Assembly: GCF_023630705.1 (NCBI RefSeq)
Contig: NZ_JALQEM010000022.1
Location: forward strand, 1-37,266
Direction of reading: 5' to 3'
Length of the DNA stretch: 37,266 nt
Source of the DNA: Caballeronia sp. GAFFF1
Lineage (GTDB): Bacteria; Pseudomonadota; Gammaproteobacteria; Burkholderiales; Burkholderiaceae
The notes beneath the pieces are model-generated. The model was not told the DNA's origin, did not search any database, and worked only from the letters and a program-made list of their open reading frames with translations. Of the stretch, positions 1 through 8,047 are shown piece by piece. Each line of letters starts with the position of its first letter. The first letter of the stretch is position 1. Both the position numbers and the translations under genes were made by a program.

Positions 1-71
1 TACCTCGCCGCATCGAGCACTTAGCTCAACCGCTTCGTCTTGCGTCGCTGCATCAGCAGCAGAGAAACGAG

Positions 72-100
72 ATTATGTACGTCGTTTCGGTCAGTGTCAA
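72..100 (-). promoter_or_regulatory. Strong stable-RNA-type sigma70 promoter firing leftward out of the window
   Basis: Read on the minus strand there is a perfect -35 TTGACA (95-100), a 17-bp spacer and a -10 CATAAT (72-77), preceded by an A/T-rich stretch (about 101-120) resembling an UP element. Downstream comes CTCGTTTCTCTGCTGCTG and a small hairpin GCTGC-TGAT-GCAGC. From memory this initially transcribed sequence resembles Burkholderia rRNA operon leaders, so an rrn operon or another stable-RNA unit probably begins just left of position 1. The promoter itself is visible; the rrn assignment is inference because no 16S sequence is in the window. Confidence 0.7.
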
Positions 101-162
101 CAAGTTTTTGAAGCTTCTATTTGACTCGCCTTTCGGCTTTGACCCGGGAACCAATCGGCTCA

Positions 163-201
163 CTTAAAGCAAACGGGTCGTGCGGACATCGCACGACCCG
201 T
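163..201 (-). terminator. Intrinsic terminator after tRNA-Thr
   Basis: A 12-bp perfect inverted repeat, ACGGGTCGTGCG / CGCACGACCCGT with a 5-nt loop (173-201), lies 14 bases past the CCA end of tRNA-Thr. Read on the minus strand it is followed by TTTGCTTTAA, a short interrupted U tract. It most likely ends the sspA-sspB-tRNA transcript and insulates it from the promoter at 72-100. Confidence 0.7.
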
Positions 202-215
202 CGACGCTCAGATCT

Positions 216-291
<76 letters not shown>

Positions 292-309
292 GAAGGACGA
301 GATTCTACT

Positions 310-819
310 TCATTTAACGACTTTCAGGTGCGACCGACCCGAGGATTTCGAAGCGTCGTCATCGGACAAACCTGACGGCGCATCGTCGCGCGACGAAGCC
401 GCAGCAGCGCCCGACTGGTCCTCCGCCTGAGACTCGACGTGACGAGCTTCCCGGTCGGCCGAACGGGGCGCAGCCGATACGCTCGGCTCGCTCGCGGAAT
501 GGGACGACGGCTCGACGGGAAACGCCATTCCCTGCCCGTTTTCGCGGGCATAGATGGCGAGCACGTTGGCGACCTGAACCTCGATCTTGTGCGACTTCCC
601 GGAGAAGCGAGCGCTGAACTCGATCCATTCGTTCCCCATCTGCAACTGGCTCGTCGCCTCGAAGCTGATGTTCAGCACGATCTCGTCATTGCGCACGAAC
701 TGCCGCGGCACGCGCGTCGCGCCGTCGACTCGCACGGCAATGTGGGGCGTGAAACCGTTATCGGTGCACCATTCGTACAGCGCGCGCAACAGATACGGCT
801 TGGTGGAAATTTCTTGCAT
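310..819 (-). CDS. sspB: ClpXP protease specificity-enhancing factor SspB
   Basis: The 169-aa protein is an SspB adaptor, which tethers ssrA-tagged and other substrates to ClpXP in the cytosol. Residues 1 to about 105 form the substrate-binding dimer domain (start STKPYLLRALYEWC, then the conserved GNEWIEFSARFSGK). Residues about 105-160 are a low-complexity Ser/Ala/Asp tail expected to be disordered. The last residues LKVVK match the ClpX-binding (XB) motif of the E. coli protein (LRVVK). ATG at 819 is preferred over TTG at 822 because the SD GAGGA then sits six bases away. It follows sspA (63-bp gap), as in other proteobacteria, and precedes tRNA-Thr. Confidence 0.95.
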   Translation of the reverse strand: MQEISTKPYLLRALYEWCTDNGFTPHIAVRVDGATRVPRQFVRNDEIVLNISFEATSQLQMGNEWIEFSARFSGKSHKIEVQVANVLAIYARENGQGMAFPVEPSSHSASEPSVSAAPRSADREARHVESQAEDQSGAAAASSRDDAPSGLSDDDASKSSGRSHLKVVK

Positions 820-882
820 CAACTTTCCTCTGCCGGAGCACGGTCGCGCGAACTCGCGCCCGGCGCGCCCCGTTCTCGCAAA

Positions 883-1494
883 CTATCGACGCATCACCTT
901 TTCGGAAGGCGTGAGCGCTTCAATATAGGCCGGACGGCTGAAAATGCGCTCGGCGTACTTCATCAGCGGCGCTGCGTTCTTCGACAGCTCGATGCCATAG
1001 TGATCCAGACGCCACAAGAGCGGCGCGATCGCGACGTCGAGCATCGAGAATTCCTCGCCCAGCATGTACTTGTTCTTCAGGAAGATCGGCGCGAGTTGCG
1101 TCAGGCGGTCGCGGATCGCGCTGCGCGCCTTTTCGTGGTTCTTCTCGGCCGCTTTGCCCTTCTCGTTTTCGAGCGTGCCGACGTGCACAAACAGTTCTTT
1201 TTCGAAATTAAGCAGGAACAGGCGCGCACGCGCACGCTGGACCGGATCGGCCGGCATGAGCTGCGGATGCGGGAAACGCTCGTCGATATACTCGTTGATG
1301 ATGTTCGACTCGTACAGGATCAGGTCACGCTCGACCAGAATCGGCACTTGACCGTACGGGTTCATCACCGCGATGTCTTCCGGCTTGTTGAACAGATCGA
1401 CGTCGCGGATCTCGAAATCCATGCCCTTTTCGAACAACACCAGCCGGCAGCGCTGGGAGAACGGGCAAGTAGTGCCGGAATACAGAACCATCAT
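883..1494 (-). CDS. sspA: Stringent starvation protein A (GST-fold RNA polymerase-associated regulator)
   Basis: The 203-aa protein has a thioredoxin-like N-terminal domain (residues 1-80, start VLYSGTTCPFSQRCR, with NPYGQVPILV) and an all-helical GST C-terminal domain. In E. coli, SspA binds RNA polymerase with sigma70 and acts in stationary phase and acid or nutrient stress. The Pro-His-Pro surface triad needed in E. coli SspA is present at 75-77 (ERFPHPQLMP). It is not expected to be an active glutathione transferase. Two adjacent ATG codons (1494, 1491) could start it; GAAGGGA lies about 10 bases upstream. It lies 91 bp after petC and before sspB, so it probably shares read-through from the bc1 operon. 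Confidence 0.96.
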   Translation of the reverse strand: MMVLYSGTTCPFSQRCRLVLFEKGMDFEIRDVDLFNKPEDIAVMNPYGQVPILVERDLILYESNIINEYIDERFPHPQLMPADPVQRARARLFLLNFEKELFVHVGTLENEKGKAAEKNHEKARSAIRDRLTQLAPIFLKNKYMLGEEFSMLDVAIAPLLWRLDHYGIELSKNAAPLMKYAERIFSRPAYIEALTPSEKVMRR

Positions 1495-1536
1495 GTTTTT
1501 TAAGTCCCTTCAGTAAACTCGAAGGCCGGCCGCAGG

Positions 1537-1552
1537 GCTCCCTCCCGGGAGC
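1537..1552 (-). other. petC/sspA intercistronic stem-loop
   Basis: GCTCCC-TCCC-GGGAGC is a six-bp stem with a 4-nt loop in the 91-bp gap between petC and sspA. On the minus strand no U tract follows, so it is more likely an mRNA-stabilising or processing hairpin than a terminator. Confidence 0.4.
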
Positions 1553-1585
1553 GCCGCCGAGCCGACCCACGCCGTCGATGGCGTG

Positions 1586-2341
1586 CTATTTGATATCTCG
1601 CCAGTATGCCGCGTTCAGACGCCATGCGAGGAAGCTCAGAAGCGCCAGAAACAGCAAGACCCAGACGCCGAGGCGCTTGCGGGTCTGCTGGGCGGGTTCG
1701 GACATCCACGAAAGGTACGAAACCAGATCGGCCACAGCTGAATCATAATCCACGTTCGACATGGTGCCAGGCGTCACCTGAGTGTAACCCACGAATCTTT
1801 TTGCCTTTTCGCCGGTTTTCTCGTCCGTATCCGTCTCGAACCGCGCATCGCGGATGCCTTGCAGCGTCCACAGTACATGCGGCATTCCCACGTTCTCGAA
1901 CACGCGATTGTTCCAGCCCGTCGGCCGGGTCGGATCGCGGTAGAAGCTGCGCAAGTACGTATAAAGCCAGTCCTTGCCGCGCGCCCGCGCCTCCACCGAC
2001 AAATCCGGCGGCGACGCGCCGAACCAGGCTTTCGCGTCGTCTGGGCGCATCGCGATGCTCATGGTGTTGCCGACCTTGTCCGTCGAAAACAGCAGGTTGT
2101 CCTGAATCTGCTTCTGCGTGAGCCCGAGGTCCGTCAGACGGTTGTAGCGCATCAGGCTCGCGCTATGGCAGTTCAGGCAGTAGTTTACAAATATTTGAGC
2201 GCCGTGCTGCAAGGACGCAAAATTGTCCGCGTTATCGGGCGCACGGTCCAGCACCGCTTCTTCCGCCGCATGCACAGGCGCCGCGCTGAACGCGAACATC
2301 GCCGCGCAAATCATCGCGAGAGTCGAGAGCCATTTTTTCAT
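1586..2341 (-). CDS. petC: Cytochrome c1, ubiquinol:cytochrome c reductase (complex III) subunit
   Basis: The 251-aa protein is the c-type cytochrome of the bc1 complex, passing electrons from the Rieske cluster to soluble or membrane cytochrome c at the periplasmic face. It has a Sec signal peptide (residues 1-26, ending PVHAA), a CLNCH haem-attachment motif (Cys55, Cys58, His59), the axial methionine region VGMPHVLW (Met153) and a C-terminal membrane anchor (VWVLLFLALLSFLAW, about 226-243) followed by a short basic end. It starts 22 bp after petB. Length is normal for a stand-alone c1; the gene is not fused to cytochrome b as in some alphaproteobacteria. Confidence 0.97.
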   Translation of the reverse strand: MKKWLSTLAMICAAMFAFSAAPVHAAEEAVLDRAPDNADNFASLQHGAQIFVNYCLNCHSASLMRYNRLTDLGLTQKQIQDNLLFSTDKVGNTMSIAMRPDDAKAWFGASPPDLSVEARARGKDWLYTYLRSFYRDPTRPTGWNNRVFENVGMPHVLWTLQGIRDARFETDTDEKTGEKAKRFVGYTQVTPGTMSNVDYDSAVADLVSYLSWMSEPAQQTRKRLGVWVLLFLALLSFLAWRLNAAYWRDIK

Positions 2342-2363
2342 CGTGTGTTCTCCGGACGGGCGC

Positions 2364-3746
2364 TCAGTGCAGTTTGTAGTTCACTCGCTCGGGCGGCGTC
2401 TTGAATCGGCCGCGCGGCGTCCAGAAAGGCATGCCGAGGAAAAACGCGAAATAGATGAGCGCGCAGATCTGCGCGATGAGCGTCCCTGCAGGCGATGGCG
2501 GACGCGTTCCCAAGAAGCCGAGCACCAGGAACGCGATGACGAAGATCGCGTAAAAGACTTTGTGAAAGAGCGGCCGGTAGCGGATCGACTTTACCGGACT
2601 GCGATCCAGCCACGGCACGAAAAACAGGGAAACGACCGCCGTGCCCATCACGACCACGCCCCAGAATTTGGATTCTGTGAGCGCCATGAACACGATCACC
2701 AAGAGCGCGAGCACTGGGAGCCCAATGCGCCATTTTCCGCGCGCGCGCAAAAGCGCGAACAGCCCGAGCAGCGCGATGATGATCATCAGCACGATTTTGA
2801 ACGGATCCGTGGTCGCACGCAGCATCGCGTAGAACGCGGTGAAATACCACACGGGCGCAATTTCAGACGGCGTCTGCAGCGGATTAGCCGGCACGAAGTT
2901 ATTCGCTTCGAGGAAGTAGCCGCCCATTTCCGGCGCGAAGAAAATGATCGCCGCAAAGATCAGCAAGAAGACGCACACGCCCATGAAGTCGTGCACCGAG
3001 TAATACGGGTGAAACGGAATACCGTCGAGCGGAATGCCGTTCGCGTCCTTCTTTGCCTTGATTTCGATGCCATCGGGATTATTCGATCCCACTTCATGCA
3101 GCGCGACCAGATGCGCGACCACGAGCCCGATTAGTACGAGCGGAATGGCGATCACATGAAACGAGAAGAAGCGATTCAGCGTGACATCCGACACGACATA
3201 ATCGCCACGGATCCACAGCGACAAATCCGGGCCGATAAAAGGAATCGCCGAGAACAGATTGACGATTACCTGCGCGCCCCAGAACGACATTTGCCCCCAA
3301 GGCAGCAGATAGCCGAAGAACGCTTCCGCCATGAGGCACAGGAAAATGGCGCAACCGAAAATCCACACGAGTTCGCGCGGCTTGCGGTACGACCCGTACA
3401 TCAGGCTGCGAAACATGTGCAGATAGACGACGACGAAAAACATCGACGCGCCCGTGGAATGCATGTACCGAATGAGCCAGCCCCACGGCACTTCGCGCAT
3501 GATGTACTCGACCGATGCAAAAGCCAGCGTCGCATCGGGCTTGTAATTCATGACGAGAAAAATGCCCGTGACGATCTGAATGACCAGCACGAGCATTGAG
3601 AGCGAACCGAAGAAATACCAGAAGTTGAAGTTTTTCGGCGCGTAGTATTCGGAAACGTGTTTCTTCCAGGTGGAAGTCAAAGGAAACCGGCGATCTATCC
3701 AGCCTGTGAGGCCCGTCGTTTCCACATCCTTGTCTGCGGTCGCCAT
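2364..3746 (-). CDS. petB: Cytochrome b, ubiquinol:cytochrome c reductase subunit
   Basis: The 460-aa integral membrane protein carries both haems b and the Qo and Qi sites of complex III. The four axial histidines are His96/His110 and His197/His212, with the 13- and 14-residue spacings usual for bc1. The Qo-site tetrad is Pro298-Val299-Trp-Tyr, not the mitochondrial PEWY. An insertion-rich loop with IEIKAKKDANGIPLDGIPFHPYYS follows helix D, and C-terminal helices extend to residue 445. The start codon directly abuts the petA stop (zero spacing), with SD GGGAGAGG inside the end of petA, suggesting translational coupling. Confidence 0.97.
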   Translation of the reverse strand: MATADKDVETTGLTGWIDRRFPLTSTWKKHVSEYYAPKNFNFWYFFGSLSMLVLVIQIVTGIFLVMNYKPDATLAFASVEYIMREVPWGWLIRYMHSTGASMFFVVVYLHMFRSLMYGSYRKPRELVWIFGCAIFLCLMAEAFFGYLLPWGQMSFWGAQVIVNLFSAIPFIGPDLSLWIRGDYVVSDVTLNRFFSFHVIAIPLVLIGLVVAHLVALHEVGSNNPDGIEIKAKKDANGIPLDGIPFHPYYSVHDFMGVCVFLLIFAAIIFFAPEMGGYFLEANNFVPANPLQTPSEIAPVWYFTAFYAMLRATTDPFKIVLMIIIALLGLFALLRARGKWRIGLPVLALLVIVFMALTESKFWGVVVMGTAVVSLFFVPWLDRSPVKSIRYRPLFHKVFYAIFVIAFLVLGFLGTRPPSPAGTLIAQICALIYFAFFLGMPFWTPRGRFKTPPERVNYKLH

Positions 3747-4367
3747 TTAAGCCTCTCCCTTTTCGTCCTTGCCGATCACGAGTTGCGTCGCGGAAGTGAA
3801 CATGTACGGTGGCACGTCCAGATTCTGCGGCGCGGGCTTGTTCTTGAAGACGCGGCCGGCCATGTCGTAGGTCGAGCCGTGGCACGGGCAAAGAAAGCCG
3901 CCGGGCCAGTTATCGGGAAGGTTGGGTTGCGGACCTTCAGTGAAGCGCGGCGTCGGCGTGCAGCCGAGGTGCGTACAGACGGCGACGGCCACGAATATGT
4001 TTTTGTGATCGGCGCGGGAGCGGAACTCGTTGTTGCAGTACTCCGGCAACGGCATCGAGAATTCCATTTTGGACTTGGGATCGGCCACTTCGTTGTCGGC
4101 CTTCTTCACGTCGGACAGCATTTCGTCCGTGCGATTCACGATCCACACCGGCTTGCCGCGCCAGGCAACCGTCATCATTTCGCCCGGCTTCAGTCCGCTG
4201 ATATCGACCTCGACGGGCGCGCCCGCCGCCTTGGCCTTCTCCGACGGAGCAAACGAACCGACAAAGGGAACCAGCGTTGCCACACCTCCGACACCACCTG
4301 CTACGGTCGTCGTAATCAGCCAGGTACGGCGGCCGCCATCGACGCGCTTATCGTCTTTGTCTCGCAT
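3747..4367 (-). CDS. petA: Rieske 2Fe-2S protein, ubiquinol:cytochrome c reductase subunit
   Basis: The 206-aa protein takes electrons from ubiquinol at the Qo site and hands them to cytochrome c1. Cluster ligands are Cys131/His133 (CTHLGC) and Cys160/His163 (CPCHGS), with the disulfide partners Cys136 and Cys162. The N-terminus has Arg13-Arg14 before a hydrophobic segment (about 17-38), the uncleaved Tat signal-anchor known for Rieske proteins. ATG at 4367 is chosen because GTGGGG lies 8 bases upstream and it matches the family N-terminus MRDKDDKR; an in-frame GTG at 4379 lacks an SD. It is the first gene of petA-petB-petC. No convincing -35/-10 pair is seen in the 196-bp upstream gap. Confidence 0.97.
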   Translation of the reverse strand: MRDKDDKRVDGGRRTWLITTTVAGGVGGVATLVPFVGSFAPSEKAKAAGAPVEVDISGLKPGEMMTVAWRGKPVWIVNRTDEMLSDVKKADNEVADPKSKMEFSMPLPEYCNNEFRSRADHKNIFVAVAVCTHLGCTPTPRFTEGPQPNLPDNWPGGFLCPCHGSTYDMAGRVFKNKPAPQNLDVPPYMFTSATQLVIGKDEKGEA

Positions 4368-4460
4368 CACACGCCCCACTTCTGAGTTGGATTTATACCG
4401 TCACATCAGTGTTCCGCCGCTAGTGTGCGCGAATGGAGTTGCCATTTACAAGGGCCGTTC

Positions 4461-4503
4461 GGGGAAAATTACCCGGATATAGCGAACCTTCCGGGTTTTC
4501 CCC
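4461..4503. promoter_or_regulatory. 43-nt interrupted inverted repeat upstream of petABC
   Basis: In the gap between nif3 and petA, GGGGAAAA (4461-4468) pairs with TTTTCCCC (4496-4503), and CCCGGA (4472-4477) pairs with TCCGGG (4490-4495), around a 12-nt loop; a TTA bulge breaks one arm. That is 14 paired bases. It could be a regulator site for the bc1 operon, an RNA hairpin in the petA leader, or the end structure of the nif3 transcript. No clean U tract follows on the minus strand (TTTTCCCC is part of the stem). Confidence 0.5.
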
Positions 4504-4575
4504 ACGTTTTCGCGCGTTCGCGTGAAGCGTCCTTTCATCGCTATAGCCGGGCTCGAGCGACGAAGAATCGCCGCT

Positions 4576-5322
4576 TCAGACCGGATTATCGATATCGATA
4601 AACACATGCTCGATGTCGAACTTTTCGGACAGATGCGCGCCGACGGCCTGCACGCCGTAGCGCTCCGTCGCGTGATGCCCTGCCGCGATATACGCCACAC
4701 CTGATTCCGCCGCGATATGCATTGTCTGCTCGGACACTTCACCGCTCAGATACACGTCGGCGCCCGCGTCGATGGCCTGTTCGAAATAGCCCTGCGCGCC
4801 GCCCGTGCACCACGCGACGCGCCGCAGTTCGCGGTCGGCATCGCCGAACACGAGCGGCTTGCGGCCGAGCGCGTTCTCGACCGTCGCGGTGAAGTGCTCG
4901 AGCGAAAGCGGCATGGTGATCGGCGCGAGCCAGCCAATGTCCTGATCGCCGAAGCGGCCGTCGGCAATGAGGCCGAGCCGCGCGCCGATTTGCGCGTTGT
5001 TGCCGAGTTCCGGATGCGCGTCGAGCGGCAGGTGATACGCGAACAGATTGATGTCGTTGGCGATCAGCGTGCGCAGCCGCCGATGCTTGCGCCCCGTAAT
5101 CTGTGGCGCCTCGTTGCGCCAGAAGTAGCCGTGATGGACGAGCACCGTGTCCGCGCCCCACTCCAGCGCGGCTTCGAGGAAGGCGAGCGATGCCGTCACG
5201 CCGGTCGCAATTTTCTGAACGCGGCGCGTGCCTTCCACCTGTAGGCCGTTCGGGCAATAGTCCTTGAAGCGGCCGATTTCCAGCAGGTTGTTCAGATACA
5301 ATTCGAGTTCGATCCGATCCAT
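4576..5322 (-). CDS. Nif3-like dinuclear metal centre protein (YbgI / DUF34 family)
   Basis: The 248-aa protein belongs to the Nif3/YbgI family, toroidal hexamers with a di-metal site. The ligand set is visible: His63-His64 (LVHHGYFW), Asp101 (HLPLDAH), His216 and Glu220 ([10 protein letters not shown]). Automatic annotation often calls these GTP cyclohydrolase 1 type 2; the cellular role is unsettled, with proposals in metal homeostasis and metabolite repair. SD AGAGGA lies five bases before the ATG. It is divergent from the HtrA gene, with only 20 bp between the two start codons, and precedes the petABC operon on the same strand after a 196-bp gap. Confidence 0.92.
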   Translation of the reverse strand: MDRIELELYLNNLLEIGRFKDYCPNGLQVEGTRRVQKIATGVTASLAFLEAALEWGADTVLVHHGYFWRNEAPQITGRKHRRLRTLIANDINLFAYHLPLDAHPELGNNAQIGARLGLIADGRFGDQDIGWLAPITMPLSLEHFTATVENALGRKPLVFGDADRELRRVAWCTGGAQGYFEQAIDAGADVYLSGEVSEQTMHIAAESGVAYIAAGHHATERYGVQAVGAHLSEKFDIEHVFIDIDNPV

Positions 5323-5342
5323 GAAATCCTCTATCCCTTCAA

Positions 5343-6560
5343 ATGCTTAGACGCTTCTGGCTGTTTTTCGCCCAAGCGGTCACCGTGCTTTTGGCCCTGA
5401 TGTTCATCATCGCGACCCTGAAACCGCAGTGGCTTCAACGTCAGGGTCAGTTCGGCAAGCAACTCGCCGAGCCGATCGTCGCGTTACAGGAAGTGGCGCC
5501 GAGCATCGGCTCGCGCCCGCTCCAGTCGTCGTATGCGGACGGCGCGCAAAAGGCGATGCCCGCGGTGGTGAACGTGTTCTCCAGCAAGGACGGCAATCTG
5601 CCGGCGGACCCGCGAGCCAAAGACCCGCTTTTCCGCTACTTCTTCGGCGACAAGAACAGACGCAAGAACGACGAGCCTCCCGCGTCGAATCTCGGGTCAG
5701 GCGTCATCGTCAGCTCGGAAGGTTACATTCTAACGAACCAGCACGTCGTGGACGGCGCGGATCAGATCGAAGTCGCGCTCGCGGACGGCCGCACGTCGAG
5801 CGCGAAAGTGATCGGCGTCGATCCCGAAACGGACCTCGCCGTGCTGAAGATCGCGCTGACGAACCTGCCGAGCATCACGCTCGGGCGAATGGACCAGACG
5901 CACGTCGGCGATGTCGTGCTGGCGATCGGCAATCCTTTTGGCGTCGGGCAGACGGTGACGATGGGCATCGTGAGCGCGCTCGGGCGCAATCACCTGGGCA
6001 TCAATACGTTCGAGAACTTCATCCAGACCGACGCGGCGATCAATCCCGGCAATTCAGGCGGTGCGCTCGTCGACGTGAACGGCAATCTGCTCGGCATCAA
6101 CACCGCCATCTATTCGCGCAGCGGCGGCTCGCTGGGCATCGGCTTCGCCATTCCGGTGTCGACGGCGCGCAGCGTGCTGGAGAGCATCATCACGACGGGC
6201 ACGGTAACGCGCGGCTGGATCGGCGTGGAACCGCAAGACGTGACGCCGGAAATCGCCGAATCGTTCGGGCTCGATCAGAAGTCCGGCGCGATCGTCGCGG
6301 GGGTGCTGCAAGGCGGCCCGGCGGATAAAGCCGGCATCAAGCCGGGCGACATTCTCGTCAGCATCAACGAGGACACGATCACCGACACCACGCGCCTCTT
6401 GAACGTCGTTGCTCAGATCAAGCCGGGCACGTCCGTGAAAGTGCATCTGATGCGCAAGAACAAGGAACTGGATGTGAACGTGATGATCGGCAAACGGCCA
6501 GCGCAGCCCAAGGCGCCGCAGACGCCGGACGAAGACCAGGGCGATCAGGGCGACGAATAA
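5343..6560 (+). CDS. Membrane-anchored HtrA/DegS-like serine protease with one PDZ domain
   Basis: The 405-aa protein is an S1C-family periplasmic protease. One N-terminal membrane segment (about residues 6-25) anchors it. The trypsin-like domain (about 70-280) has the triad His134 (TNQHVVDG), Asp164 (ETDLAVLK) and Ser238 (GNSGGALV). A single PDZ domain (about 290-385) and a charged tail ending [10 protein letters not shown] follow. One anchor plus one PDZ is the DegS layout, not the soluble two-PDZ DegP; in E. coli DegS cleaves RseA to release sigmaE. No rseA- or rpoE-like gene is here, so the substrate is unknown. There is no clear SD before the ATG. A terminator follows directly. Confidence 0.93.
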   Translation: MLRRFWLFFAQAVTVLLALMFIIATLKPQWLQRQGQFGKQLAEPIVALQEVAPSIGSRPLQSSYADGAQKAMPAVVNVFSSKDGNLPADPRAKDPLFRYFFGDKNRRKNDEPPASNLGSGVIVSSEGYILTNQHVVDGADQIEVALADGRTSSAKVIGVDPETDLAVLKIALTNLPSITLGRMDQTHVGDVVLAIGNPFGVGQTVTMGIVSALGRNHLGINTFENFIQTDAAINPGNSGGALVDVNGNLLGINTAIYSRSGGSLGIGFAIPVSTARSVLESIITTGTVTRGWIGVEPQDVTPEIAESFGLDQKSGAIVAGVLQGGPADKAGIKPGDILVSINEDTITDTTRLLNVVAQIKPGTSVKVHLMRKNKELDVNVMIGKRPAQPKAPQTPDEDQGDQGDE

Positions 6561-6578
6561 CCCATTGGACGCTCAAAG

Positions 6579-6606
6579 AAAAAGGCAGCCTCGGCTGCCT
6601 TTTTTA
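6579..6606. terminator. Bidirectional intrinsic terminator between the HtrA gene and tatC
   Basis: AAAAAGGCAGCC-TC-GGCTGCCTTTTT forms a 12-bp stem whose A and T runs give a U tract on both strands. It lies 18 bp after the plus-strand protease stop and about 50 bp beyond the minus-strand tatC stop, so it can end both convergent transcripts, including the long mla-his-tat run. Confidence 0.88.
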
Positions 6607-6656
6607 TTTCTGAGAAGACGCGTTCGTACGACCGATACTGCGACAATCGGCCGCAG

Positions 6657-7433
6657 CTATTTGACGGTAAGCTCTTCGCTTTTGATCGCGTCTTTTCCGA
6701 CGACCAGCCGCGCCGCCACGATTCCAGCTTCGTACAAGATGATGAGCGGAATCGCGAGAATGAGCTGCGAAAAAACATCCGGCGGCGTCACCACAGCCGA
6801 GATGATGAACGCGCCGACGATCACATACGGCCGGATCTGCTTGAGCTTCTGAATCGACACTACGCCCATGCGCGCGAGCAGCACCACGACGATCGGCACC
6901 TCGAACGTCACGCCGAACGCAAGGAACATGGTGAGCACGAAGCTCAGGTAATTGTCGATATCCGTCGTCATTTCCGCGCCGAGCGGCGCGTTGTAATGCG
7001 CCATCACGCGGAAAATGGTCGGGAACACGACGAAATACGCGAACGCCATGCCGCAGAGAAACAGCGCGTAGCTGCTCGACACCAGCGGCGCGACCAGCTT
7101 CTTCTCATGCTGATAGAGTCCCGGCGCGACGAACGCCCAGATCTGATACAACACGATCGGCAACGCGATGACGAAGGCAACCAGCATAGTCACTTTCATC
7201 GGCACAAAGAACGAGCCGGTGACGTCGGTGACGATCATCTTTCCGTCGCGCGGCAGGTTCTGCATCAGCGGACGCGCGAGCAGCCTGAAGATGTCGGGCG
7301 CCCAGTACACCAGCGCGACGAAAACGACGATGACCGAAGCCCCCGCGCGAATGATGCGATCGCGCAGTTCCACCAGATGGGAGATAAACGTCTCTTCGAC
7401 GGGCTCGTCTTTATTGTGTTGCGGGTCGCTCAC
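6657..7433 (-). CDS. tatC: Sec-independent (Tat) protein translocase subunit TatC
   Basis: The 258-aa polytopic protein is the twin-arginine signal receptor core of the Tat translocon in the inner membrane. Recognisable elements are the N-terminal SHLVELRDRI motif, first helix about residues 27-45, the loop PGLYQHEKK before the third helix, the FEVPIVVVLLARMG segment and the VTPPDVFSQ loop preceding the last helices; six membrane helices overall. The start is GTG. It is the last gene of tatA-tatB-tatC and 44 bp after tatB. The Rieske protein encoded a few kb away is an expected Tat substrate. Confidence 0.97.
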   Translation of the reverse strand: MSDPQHNKDEPVEETFISHLVELRDRIIRAGASVIVVFVALVYWAPDIFRLLARPLMQNLPRDGKMIVTDVTGSFFVPMKVTMLVAFVIALPIVLYQIWAFVAPGLYQHEKKLVAPLVSSSYALFLCGMAFAYFVVFPTIFRVMAHYNAPLGAEMTTDIDNYLSFVLTMFLAFGVTFEVPIVVVLLARMGVVSIQKLKQIRPYVIVGAFIISAVVTPPDVFSQLILAIPLIILYEAGIVAARLVVGKDAIKSEELTVK

Positions 7434-7477
7434 GCCGGCCCTCGGTTTGGATCATCGATGGAAGAAATGCGGCCGTG

Positions 7478-8011
7478 TCAGAAGAATTTCGTCGGACGGC
7501 GCAAGCTTGCAGGCGTATGACGCGCGACGCGGGCCGCGCCCGACTGCACGCGCGTGCGGCGCGCAGTGGTGCGCTTGTACCAGTTCGGAACCGCCGTCTG
7601 CTTGACGCGCCAGTTCTTGCGCTTCGCCGGCGCGAACGTCGAGTTCACCCAAGGCTGGTCGGAAGCGCCGCTTTCATCCGCGGACGACGCCGAAGCGCCT
7701 CCCGCGATGCTCGGCTCCACCGACGTGCCTTCCCGCCACGCATCGTTCAGTTCGGACTCGTGGCGCCGCAGATTGTCGTGAATCGTCGATTCGACGTTCG
7801 ACGCCGCCGTCTCGAACTGCGTGCGCATCTTTTTGAGTTCGTCGAGTTCCATCTCGCGCGCCACTTCCGACTTCACGTCGTTGATGTAACGCTGAGCGCG
7901 CCCGAAGAGCGCGCCCGCCGTGCGCGCGACGCCGGGCAACCGCTCCGGCCCGAGCACCACCAGCGCGACGACGCCGATGAGCGCCATTTTGGTCAGACCG
8001 AGATCGAGCAT
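7478..8011 (-). CDS. tatB: Sec-independent protein translocase subunit TatB
   Basis: The 177-aa protein has a single N-terminal membrane helix (about residues 5-21), the hallmark LGPERLP hinge, an amphipathic helix (about 26-45) and a long charged, poorly conserved tail. TatB partners TatC in twin-arginine signal recognition. A glutamate at position 8 is absent here; the helix begins MLDLGLTKMALIGVVAL. The tail has a coiled-coil-prone stretch (about 45-75), then a low-complexity acidic segment and a basic C-terminus. It lies 36 bp after tatA and 44 bp before tatC. Confidence 0.95.
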   Translation of the reverse strand: MLDLGLTKMALIGVVALVVLGPERLPGVARTAGALFGRAQRYINDVKSEVAREMELDELKKMRTQFETAASNVESTIHDNLRRHESELNDAWREGTSVEPSIAGGASASSADESGASDQPWVNSTFAPAKRKNWRVKQTAVPNWYKRTTARRTRVQSGAARVARHTPASLRRPTKFF

Positions 8012-8047
8012 TGAAGGAACTGTGCAGGGTTACGTTCGCCCGTTCGA

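Noticed and set aside
1..24. Possible C-terminal end of a plus-strand gene (YLAASST stop)
   Set aside because: Only seven codons, and the region reads better as the leader of a minus-strand stable-RNA promoter.
820..822. TTG start for sspB one codon upstream
   Set aside because: The ATG at 819 has better spacing from GAGGA and is the more usual codon.
439..1503. 354-codon plus-strand ORF opposite sspB and sspA
   Set aside because: Shadow of two genes with clear family motifs; no SD or domain of its own.
4368..4379. GTG start for petA at 4379
   Set aside because: No SD; the ATG at 4367 has one and gives the family N-terminus.
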